Below, in pieces: positions 57,208-64,000 of a stretch of DNA of 64,000 nucleotides (the first letter of the stretch is position 1; each line of letters starts with the position of its first letter). The notes beneath the pieces were generated by a model that did not search any database, was not told where the DNA came from, and was given only the letters and a program-made list of their open reading frames with translations. Made by a program: the position numbers and the translations under genes. Location: the NCBI RefSeq assembly GCF_004115155.1, contig NZ_RDSM01000001.1:2542001-2606000 (forward strand). Reading direction: 5' to 3'. This DNA is from Granulicella sibirica. Lineage in GTDB: Bacteria; Acidobacteriota; Terriglobia; Terriglobales; Acidobacteriaceae.

Positions 57208-58224
57208 ATGGCATCTATGCCGCTGCTGACCAGGCGTTCTGTTGCCGGCGCAAATAACGTGTTTTCTCAGTGTCCCCACGATGCGGGCAACGGGGTTGGA
57301 ACGTGGACTTCCGTTCCCTTCTTTTTGCAAAACACTGGCGAACTCTTTACAAGCGACAAAACCATTCGTGAAATTATCCACGTCTCTCAGGGTGGGGAGT
57401 CAGTTCGCATCGTCCTTACCAATGAATTGGGGAGTGAAGTACAACGATCGCGAATCGGTGGCGCTACTGTTGCGGTAACGGACGGGTACGGGAACCTCAA
57501 TCCTTCGGAGACAACAAATCCGACGTTTGCGGGCACCTCAGAGATAGCGATCACTCCGCAGTCACAAGTCGTCTCGGATCCAATTCAGCTTAGGATCGAA
57601 CCGAATTCCAATTTAGCCGTCTCTATCTTTGTCCCCGGTCAGGGGATCGATACGCTTACCTACCAAAAGTTTGCCATGCAGAATAATTTTCTAGCGGCCG
57701 GAAACCACTTAACCGCGACAACACTTCCTAACCCGGCGACTGTCTCGGAATGGTGCTTCCTCAAAGGGGTTGAGATTCAGAAGGAGAACGATGCAGCATC
57801 GATCGTTTGTCTTGGAGATAGCATTACAGACGGGTTCCGTTCCACGATGGGCGCAGCTACCGAACCACAGATCCGTTGTCCTATCCTCCCACCGCTAAGG
57901 AGCAGATCGCTAGTTACTAGCAGATCATTACGCGCGCTCATCAGCACAAAATCATTCTGTATGGCGCCACGCTCCTGCCGTGTAAGGGCGCCGCGTTCCA
58001 TTCCGAAGCCGGCGAAAAGGTTCGGCAAGATGTGAACGCTGGATTCGGTCGTCTGCGCGTTCGACGGAGTGATCGACTTCGATGCGGTGATGCACGCCCT
58101 CCAAAGCCCACTATCCTTCAACCCCGAGTACAGCTCTATTGACCATCTCCATCCAAACGACGAAGGGTACAAAGTGATGGCTGACAGCATCCGACTAAAT
58201 CTTTTCGACGAACGATGGGAATGA
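57208..58224 (+). pseudogene. SGNH/GDSL hydrolase, internally deleted and frameshifted
   Basis: The N-terminal beta-domain (VGTWTSVPFF, IREIIHVSQGGESVRIVLTN) and block I (IVCLGDSITDGF, with the nucleophile Ser) are intact to about 57850. The central blocks with the family Gly and Asn residues (GGNR and GIND in the paralogue at 61742) are missing. In other frames the end returns: HQHKIILYGATLLP, AAFHSEAGEKVRQDV, and the catalytic pair region IDHLHPNDEGYKVMADSI before a stop at 58224. The protein cannot be active. The intact relative 4 kb downstream shows what was lost. Confidence 0.85.
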
Positions 58225-58592
58225 CGACTGCTGCTATCCTTTTCTCGAGTTTTCTCGTTCACCCACTGGCGGACGTTGCAGGAAATGGCGGCGCAAGCAT
58301 GTGCCGCGCTGACAATCTGTAGGCCTCCTTAAAATGACGGCCACGAACGAGGTTTGCTTCATTCTTGGATCGCCTCGCGCTGGCAAATGCTAGCATCTCT
58401 CGGATTGTTCAGAACGCTGGCAGCAGATGTCAGACCTGGGACATATACTGCCAAAGAACCCTCCGGACGAAGCTTTCCTTCGCTTATATGCGTCTGCCTA
58501 GGTAGCAGCTGTCCTTCCCGCAGTGTGAGGCGTTAGCGGCAACACCATAGAGGTCTAAGCTACTGGTGCCTCCCACAAAGGAATAGAGCGAG
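58225..58592. other. Intergenic region
   Basis: No gene is seen in these 368 bp. The promoter of the following oxidoreductase gene should lie here; no clear box is visible. Confidence 0.35.
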
Positions 58593-59747
58593 TTGAACGA
58601 ATCTCAAGAATCAAAACGTTTGTTGCCACCGCATTTGAAACCTATCGATACGAACGGTCCTCCACAAAGGATCACGGTCTGCACTCGTCCGTTTCGCGCG
58701 AGCGGGCCACGCATAGAAGCCGAAAGGTTGGGAGACCAGTTGCTGATTCACAACTACGGTCACGGCGGTAGCGGATGGTCCTTGTCCTGGGGATCTGCTA
58801 CCCGTGTCTTAAACTTGTTGCGAGATGCGCACCCTAGGACTCTTGATGTTGCCGTGATAGGAGCTGGCGCTATCGGCATCACAACAGCTCTGACCTTGCA
58901 GCGCGCAGGATTTATAGTGAGCATCTACGCCCAAGATCCACCGCTACAAACACGGTCAGCGCGTGCAACCGGTTCTTGGACTCCAGACAGCAGAATCGCA
59001 CTCGGCGAGGCAGTAAGTGTACGCTTTGAAGATGCATGGCGGCGGCTAGCCAGCGAAACCTTCGCAGCATTTCAGGCGTACACCTCGATGACCTCACGGC
59101 CAGTCGAGTGGGTTGACCGATTCGTCCTGTCCGACACTCAGCCCGATCCACAACGCGCAGAGTTCGATCGACGAGATTCCCATGGATTTTTCAAATGCTC
59201 TTTACACCTCGCCAATTCTTCACCGTTGATGAGCTTTATTCCGCGCGATCAGTCACCATTCCCTACTCCGTATGCATGGCGCTCGCGATCCCTCACGTTC
59301 AATTTAGGCGTACTTATACCCTTGCTGCTTGAGGAGTTTCAGCGTGCCGGTGGCCGTCTGGAAGCATGTACCTTTCGCACCCCGGCTGATCTTTCTAAGA
59401 TCCGGGAACGCCTGATAGCGAACTGCACTGGATGGGGGGCCAGACATCTTTTTGGCGACAAGAGTCTGACTCCAATTCGTGGTCAGATCGCGTGGTTACC
59501 GGCACAAACCAATTTGAGATACGGATTGTTGTATGGTGACCTCAGAATTGTCTGTCGGCAGGACGGCATCGTTGTGCAACATAGTCGGGAAGGTGACGAT
59601 ACAGGGTGGAACGATGCAAGCGAAACGCCAGATGCGGAGGAAGCGACCGCAGGCTTAAAAGCGCTTGCAACTCTGCAAGCGAGCATGAAAGAACGCACGA
59701 GAAAAGTCCCTATGCTGAGACGAGCCTTAAATGCTGATATTTTCTAA
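58593..59747 (+). CDS. FAD-dependent oxidoreductase, D-amino-acid-oxidase-like with permuted order
   Basis: A 384-residue protein. Residues 29-70 are RPFRASGPRIEAERLGDQLL and then IHNYGHGGSGWSLSWGSA, a motif that stands at the C-terminus of ordinary D-amino-acid oxidases. It is followed, not preceded, by the FAD Rossmann start DVAVIGAGAIGITTAL (about 85-100), then RSARATGSWTPDSRIAL and the middle domain ending near GQIAWLP and GIVVQHS. The order thus looks circularly permuted. Enzymes of the fold oxidise amino-acid-type substrates. The start is a TTG at 58593 with AAAGGA upstream. It is convergent with a truncated DUF418 gene. Fold is secure; permutation is inference by motif order. Confidence 0.78.
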   Translation: MNESQESKRLLPPHLKPIDTNGPPQRITVCTRPFRASGPRIEAERLGDQLLIHNYGHGGSGWSLSWGSATRVLNLLRDAHPRTLDVAVIGAGAIGITTALTLQRAGFIVSIYAQDPPLQTRSARATGSWTPDSRIALGEAVSVRFEDAWRRLASETFAAFQAYTSMTSRPVEWVDRFVLSDTQPDPQRAEFDRRDSHGFFKCSLHLANSSPLMSFIPRDQSPFPTPYAWRSRSLTFNLGVLIPLLLEEFQRAGGRLEACTFRTPADLSKIRERLIANCTGWGARHLFGDKSLTPIRGQIAWLPAQTNLRYGLLYGDLRIVCRQDGIVVQHSREGDDTGWNDASETPDAEEATAGLKALATLQASMKERTRKVPMLRRALNADIF

Positions 59748-60300
59748 GCGCAAGGTGTTCCTGAAGTTTTTTACATCGCCAGGAAGACACTCGGTGATGC
59801 AGCCCGATATCTCGGATCGCTGTCCCACTAGCAATAGGGTTGACGCACATGCACAACGCCAACAGGCATGCGCCACAGACGGCCAACGTCCGCGGCTGGA
59901 GATTTCGGCAAGGATAAAGGAAGAGAAGCGCTATGAGTCCGTAAAAATATAGGATGTCGCCATGGTAAAGAAAATAGCCGTGCATGACGCCGAACAGGAC
60001 CAGCCACATGTTGCGTCGAAGATAAATATCGGCTGCCCTCCCTTGTCCTTGGCGTTGCTCTATGCGCCCGGTAAGCAGGATGACACCTGCGCCGAATAGC
60101 AAGGAGAACAGCGCGCGCATTTTGCCTTCCATGATCAGCCAGCGCGCGAACCACATAGCCGTGTTCGCGGCGGCGTGCGGACCAGTGAAGACAGGCTTGG
60201 ACGCACTAAGCGGCACGAGATAGTCCCAGCCCGGCAGACCAAAGTCGGAGACATTGGCGATGAGGATGCCCAGCAGAGCGATGCCGCGCAGTACGTCCAT
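59710..60300 (-). pseudogene. DUF418 membrane protein, 3'-truncated
   Basis: The first about 160 residues are the family start: DVLRGIALLGILIANVSDFG, WFARWLIMEGKMRALFSLLF, LRRNMWLVLFGVMHGYFLYH and GDILYFYGLIALLFLY, with four or five membrane helices. Full members have about 400 residues and a DUF418 C-terminal domain; here the frame leaves the family after RDIGLHHRV and ends inside the convergent oxidoreductase gene. It is a gene fragment, perhaps cut by a deletion. A start slightly upstream of 60300 is impossible because a TAA lies 8 codons before. Confidence 0.75.
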
Positions 60301-60407
60301 ACTTGCGAACCGCTGTTGACGTTAAGTGGGGGCAAGCGCCGGTCCGGTCGCCGGCGATTCTTCTTGGACTAAGGTAGTGCTGTCACATTGCATCCAAAGG
60401 GATTTCA

Positions 60408-61430
60408 TCATCTGAGACGGGCCGGATGACTCCTGTCTTCTGAGCTTAGCGGAGCTGAGACGACCTTACTTGACGAAAAATGACATGACAGACGACGCCG
60501 GAAGATGCTGGGCGGCACTCCGAGGCGTTGACGAAAAGCCCGCGTAAAGTGTGCGTCGCTCTTAAAGCCGCACTCCATAGCGATATGCATCAGGCTTAAG
60601 TTGGGTTTCAGCATAAGTCGTCTTGCTTTCTCAATGCGCAGGTCCAAAACGTACTGATGCGGAGAACGTCCAGTGCTGACGCGGAAAGTGCGAAAAAAGT
60701 GCCGCTTGCTACATCCCCTCTCGGCTGCGAGGGTTTCAACGTCGAAAGTCGCGTCCGGCGTGGCTTCAAGCCGGTCGGTGATGCGGCGCCACGTGCACAT
60801 ATCCAGGTTATTGGTAAGCCACGCTGTTTGGCGCGTGCGAGTCAGGATTAGGAGACGGTCTGCGAGCGATTGAATGAGCTTCTCCGCGTACCGCCGCCCA
60901 TTTTGGCCCCTGGTGCGTGCTTCTTCGCCTAGGCATTTCAGGATGCTTTGCAGGGGTGCCTCTAGAAAGCAACGCTTATCCTGCGAGATCATCCCGTCCG
61001 CCACGCTATGTATGTTGCTGTCATGGCGGAATCTCTCCTCAACTTCACAGAGGAAACCTTCCTTAAAGCTCAGGAAAATTCCAGACCAAGGTTCGAATGT
61101 CCGTACCTCGGCGAGTGCTCCCCTGGTGTAGAGGGAGAGAGTTCCCGGATGCACCAGCTTCGGGACGAAGTAGCCGTTAGCGTCGGGATGATCGCAGCGC
61201 ATTGTTTCATTGTTGTTCCAGAAGCAAAGAACCAAGCGGCTTAGCTCTGCAGCAGGGCGTGACTTCGGGGAGATCTCATGTTCCTCAAGCATGATGCCCG
61301 GCCAGCCCGGGCCCGCGCTCGAGAAGAGGCATCGAGACTCGCCGCGCACGAAGTTCCGAATGACCCGACTCTGCTCAGACTCCCAAGCGCTAACAAGATC
61401 GTTGTGATCAACTGTGCTCATTCCATCCAT
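60408..61430 (-). CDS. AraC-family transcriptional regulator
   Basis: A 340-residue regulator. The N-terminal about 220 residues are a sensor region without a recognised motif. The C-terminal HTH pair is clear: FDVETLAAERGCSKRHFFRT (about 228-247) and LSLMHIAMECGFKSDAHFTR, then FRQRLGVPPSIFRRR. The start may be the ATG at 61430 or at 61421. Its neighbours are a truncated DUF418 gene and, beyond about 310 bp, the secreted SGNH hydrolase on the same strand. The target is unknown. Family is secure. Confidence 0.88.
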   Translation of the reverse strand: MDGMSTVDHNDLVSAWESEQSRVIRNFVRGESRCLFSSAGPGWPGIMLEEHEISPKSRPAAELSRLVLCFWNNNETMRCDHPDANGYFVPKLVHPGTLSLYTRGALAEVRTFEPWSGIFLSFKEGFLCEVEERFRHDSNIHSVADGMISQDKRCFLEAPLQSILKCLGEEARTRGQNGRRYAEKLIQSLADRLLILTRTRQTAWLTNNLDMCTWRRITDRLEATPDATFDVETLAAERGCSKRHFFRTFRVSTGRSPHQYVLDLRIEKARRLMLKPNLSLMHIAMECGFKSDAHFTRAFRQRLGVPPSIFRRRLSCHFSSSKVVSAPLSSEDRSHPARLR

Positions 61431-61741
61431 TGCCGAGTGCCAGAACCTGCCTTTTGGTGAGCAAGTTCTTCTGGCAATCGAGCCGGTGCGAATCGTTCCG
61501 TCTATTGGTTCCAGGCTGCTCAGCGTTCATGACCAAGTGTTTCTAAGGCGGGCGTCGGGGTTGGGCAGTATGTGATTTTGGCGCTTAACTTTTCATGACC
61601 TGCGATCCACGTTCCACGGCCCACAGCTCGTCTTCATTCAGTGGGTTTTTCCGTTCATGTCTGATGGTTGGATGTTGCATCAATACTTCGCGCCCTATTG
61701 AATTCCTAGGCAGGGAGAAGTCACATCCTACAGCCTGGACA
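61431..61741. other. Intergenic region
   Basis: No gene is seen in these 311 bp between the SGNH hydrolase stop and the AraC regulator start. No terminator with a T-run is evident. Confidence 0.35.
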
Positions 61742-62998
61742 TCAGGGCCGATTATCGACGCGCATAAATGCGTTGTATACCTCGCGTCCCATTAACTCGT
61801 AGCCAGAATCGTTTGGGTGCAGACCATCTCCGCTGTCATAGCGCGATTTCAACATTGGTCTTGAGTCATTCTGTCGAGCGTCCAGTAGCTGGTCAAAGTC
61901 TACGATGCTATCGTAGATGTGCTCGTTCAGAGCGCTAGTCCGAATCCATTGATTAACCTCTTGCCTTACGGCTTCGCCCGCTTCCGAAAAATAAGCTGCT
62001 CTCCCGAATGGCGTAAGGGTTGCGCCAATCACCTTGATGCCTTGAAGATGAGCGCGCTGGGACAGGTCTCTGTACGCCGCTTCTATTTGCCGTGCAGTCG
62101 GTCTGGTTGCTGACGGCTGCGCGGCTGGACCATAGCCGAGTCCTATGTCATTAATACCCACTGCCAGGACCAGGAACTTGACGTTCGACTGGTGCAGCAC
62201 GTCGCGATCGAAGCGCGACAACGCCGCCGGCCCACCACCATTCTGAAAGATACGATTTCCCCCAATCCCCTCATTCAAGACCCCGATTCGTTTCATGTCA
62301 GTTCTGGATTGCAGCGTTCTTGCGAGGACATCCGGCCACGCCTCGTTCCTGTTCGGCGTGCTATGGACACCCTGAGTAATGCTATCGCCGAGGCAGACGA
62401 TCGCTCCGGCATCGGAATACGACTCAGCCTCCGATTGCACATCGACAGCGACAAGAAACGGATACGCGTCAGAAGAACTCTGTTCTCGCATCCGTAAGGA
62501 AAGCAACTGATTTCCGGGCGCGGTATAGTTGGTCGTGTTTGCCTTTGGGTGTACAGTCATCACGTGAATCGTTTCGGGTGGTACGAGAATGCTGACCGCG
62601 AGATCAGATAACGGGGCTAATGCAAGCGAAACAGAATCACTGGTGAGGCTTTTTCCGGCAGCTATATTTGCCTGCGGCATACCATTAAAGGTCAGCAGCT
62701 CAGGTGTAGACTTCAGTGTGCCGGCCTGTGCGGCCACGGCTATGCTGACACCATCAATTCTGAGAGTGTCTGTACCGAATACGTTACTAAGCCGAATTCG
62801 TACAGCACGGCCTCCGGTCGACACATGCACGATCTCCCGGATCGTTTCCGGAGCTGTCCCAATTCCATCGGTGGTGAATTCAATACGCGGTGCAGCTGAC
62901 CAAGTTCCCGTCCAGCCGCTCGAGCCACCGGATTGACCATGGCAAACAGATGCGGCGGAAACCAGCAGCCAAGCAAATGAAGGTAGGAGGTGTCTCAT
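61742..62998 (-). CDS. Secreted SGNH/GDSL hydrolase
   Basis: A 418-residue exported esterase-type enzyme. A signal peptide (LLPSFAWLLVSAASVCHGQ) is followed by an N-terminal beta-domain (about 28-165, WTGTWSAAP...) and the SGNH domain (about 195-415) with all four blocks: GDSITQG (Ser206), GIGGNRI (Gly247), VGINDIG (Asn283) and DGLHPND (Asp391, His394). The combination resembles acylhydrolases acting on plant cell-wall glycans, but the substrate is unproven. The ATG at 62998 fits the signal peptide. A broken paralogue lies at 57208-58224. Identification is secure. Confidence 0.92.
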   Translation of the reverse strand: MRHLLPSFAWLLVSAASVCHGQSGGSSGWTGTWSAAPRIEFTTDGIGTAPETIREIVHVSTGGRAVRIRLSNVFGTDTLRIDGVSIAVAAQAGTLKSTPELLTFNGMPQANIAAGKSLTSDSVSLALAPLSDLAVSILVPPETIHVMTVHPKANTTNYTAPGNQLLSLRMREQSSSDAYPFLVAVDVQSEAESYSDAGAIVCLGDSITQGVHSTPNRNEAWPDVLARTLQSRTDMKRIGVLNEGIGGNRIFQNGGGPAALSRFDRDVLHQSNVKFLVLAVGINDIGLGYGPAAQPSATRPTARQIEAAYRDLSQRAHLQGIKVIGATLTPFGRAAYFSEAGEAVRQEVNQWIRTSALNEHIYDSIVDFDQLLDARQNDSRPMLKSRYDSGDGLHPNDSGYELMGREVYNAFMRVDNRP

Positions 62999-63398
62999 AG
63001 GTAGTCCATCTCTCTCAATGGCAAGTAGTAGGGTAGGGACGAATCACCGGTTTTAACGCTCCGCACAGAGCGTTAGGCGGAATTATCTTGCAGGGACACC
63101 CGCCCGCTTCTCGGAACGGAGGCCGTTCGCTCATAGACCTCGCAGCTTGGAGCGTCAACAGCATGTCTCAGCTAGTGCGGATTTCCAGCGGGCACGCCTG
63201 TTTTGTACCGGGTCTCGATTACCTGCCTGATCCAAAAACGTTTGACCGCATGCGAGCCCTGCATAATTGTCTATCTTGGTGTTATGTTCGTAAGACGCCC
63301 CCTCGGCCTTGTAACATCAACGCGAGGAATCGATGCTCTTGGTTCCCATTATCGAGCGAGCAAACGGGATTCGAAACGTAATCAAATTTCCATGAACC
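62999..63398. other. Intergenic region
   Basis: No supported gene in these 400 bp. A 97-codon plus-strand frame (63088-63381) has no family signal. Promoter elements for the SGNH gene probably lie here but cannot be pinned down. Confidence 0.35.
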
Positions 63399-63884
63399 TC
63401 ATTTAGGGACTCCTACGCTTCCGGGAATCCGAGTGCTTTGCATAAATTCAAGTTGCCATTTGCCTGACTTCCTTTCCAGGAAACCAGACTCTAGCCAGCT
63501 TTGATCTGACTTGATCTGTCCCGTAGTAATTGTGCCCTTGTTCAGGTACGCGATCCACGCAACATCCCCGACAACATGTACGTCTGGCTCCGTGATATTC
63601 CACTCAATCTGTTTTCCTGAGGCGTGTAAACGCTTCATGAAGGCCATAACCGAGTCTTTGTCAAACCGTGACCCGTTGTCAAAGATATAAAAGTCTTGTG
63701 TGACTACAGAGTTGAGTTCCGTCTGGTCTTCGTTCCTCAAGGCGACGAGTAACGTTCTGACGACATCCGTGATGGACCGCTCATCGACCGCTGTCGCTTT
63801 TTGTGCCTTCAGGCGAAGAGTACTTGTGAGGACGAACATAACCAGAAGAGCCGAGATCGATGCGGTAGTATGGCGACGTGTCAA
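63399..63884 (-). CDS. Secreted DUF4440/SnoaL-like protein
   Basis: A 161-residue protein with a signal peptide (ISALLVMFVLTSTLRLKAQ) and an NTF2-like domain of about 130 residues: VVRTLLVALRNEDQTELNSV, DFYIFDNGSRFDKDSVMAFM, WNITEPDVHVVGDVAWIAYL and a final SGKWQLEFMQSTRI, the usual DUF4440 order. It is a periplasmic ligand-binding or small enzymatic fold with no known reaction. The TTG at 63884 is the start because GGAGG lies 6 bases upstream. No operon partner is seen inside the window. Confidence 0.8.
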   Translation of the reverse strand: MTRRHTTASISALLVMFVLTSTLRLKAQKATAVDERSITDVVRTLLVALRNEDQTELNSVVTQDFYIFDNGSRFDKDSVMAFMKRLHASGKQIEWNITEPDVHVVGDVAWIAYLNKGTITTGQIKSDQSWLESGFLERKSGKWQLEFMQSTRIPGSVGVPK

Positions 63885-64000
63885 GAATCCTCCATTTCAT
63901 GGTTCATTTGAAAAGAGGAGCAAGGTTCTGTCCCCTTTGCGCGAATTGTTAAAAGCTGCCCGTGGCCCAACGCGAGTGCGGATCGGAGCCCGTTGAGGAA

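Overview
The window looks like a chromosome segment of a soil Acidobacteriota, most likely class Terriglobia (Granulicella / Edaphobacter / Terriglobus type). This is inferred from the gene styles: an Oar-like TonB receptor, an SBBP-repeat surface protein, sensor kinases with a Y_Y_Y propeller, GC-rich codon use, and compound intergenic palindromes ending in a GGGGCACCCGG-like tail. No 16S gene or other species marker is present, so the genus is not fixed.

Layout. 1-12 kb is housekeeping: the 3' end of a rel (ppGpp synthetase/hydrolase) gene, a GT-C type membrane glycosyltransferase, prolyl oligopeptidase, a small membrane protein, RidA, MsrB, a VOC protein, a secreted alpha/beta hydrolase and a PLP-dependent cystathionine gamma-synthase-like enzyme. 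Dispersed palindromic repeats sit between them. Just before 12.08 kb an orphan intrinsic terminator, preceded by hairpins and a promoter-like pair, suggests an unannotated small RNA.

12.1-27.5 kb is a continuous minus-strand run that is the most system-like part of the window. In order of transcription it has an AI-2E-type permease with a C-terminal cytosolic domain, a patatin-like phospholipase with C-terminal membrane segments, a coiled-coil protein, a protein joining a roadblock-like domain through one membrane helix to an OmpA-type peptidoglycan-binding domain, a Ras/Rab-like small GTPase, a hybrid histidine kinase with REC and Hpt domains, a metallo-beta-lactamase-fold hydrolase fused to a REC domain, a propeller histidine kinase, its NarL-type regulator and a small secreted protein. 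Several neighbours overlap by 4 bases or are separated by only a few. The inferred theme is GTPase and phosphorelay signalling at the cell envelope.

27.5-33 kb is a transition zone: a broken SBBP-repeat gene, a small tail-anchored protein, a possible zinc-knuckle protein, an internally deleted tyrosine integrase and an intact tRNA-Val(GAC).

33-64 kb is an accessory region of visibly lower GC and heavy decay. It has two IS6-family transposase relics on either side of an aldo/keto reductase, a class A beta-lactamase pseudogene, an AraC regulator beside a berberine-bridge-type FAD oxidase, a truncated LysR gene, a TonB receptor, a cytochrome b561-like protein, and a COG4705 membrane protein divergent from an OmpR/EnvZ-like two-component pair. 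It continues with relics of a serine recombinase and of a phenol-hydroxylase-type monooxygenase, a secreted HExxH peptidase sharing a putative regulator box with the two-component pair, a DUF1624 membrane protein, an intact and a broken SGNH hydrolase, a circularly permuted D-amino-acid-oxidase-like protein, a truncated DUF418 gene, another AraC regulator and two NTF2-like proteins. Functional genes are interspersed with at least ten pseudogenes, as expected for an old, repeatedly rearranged island.
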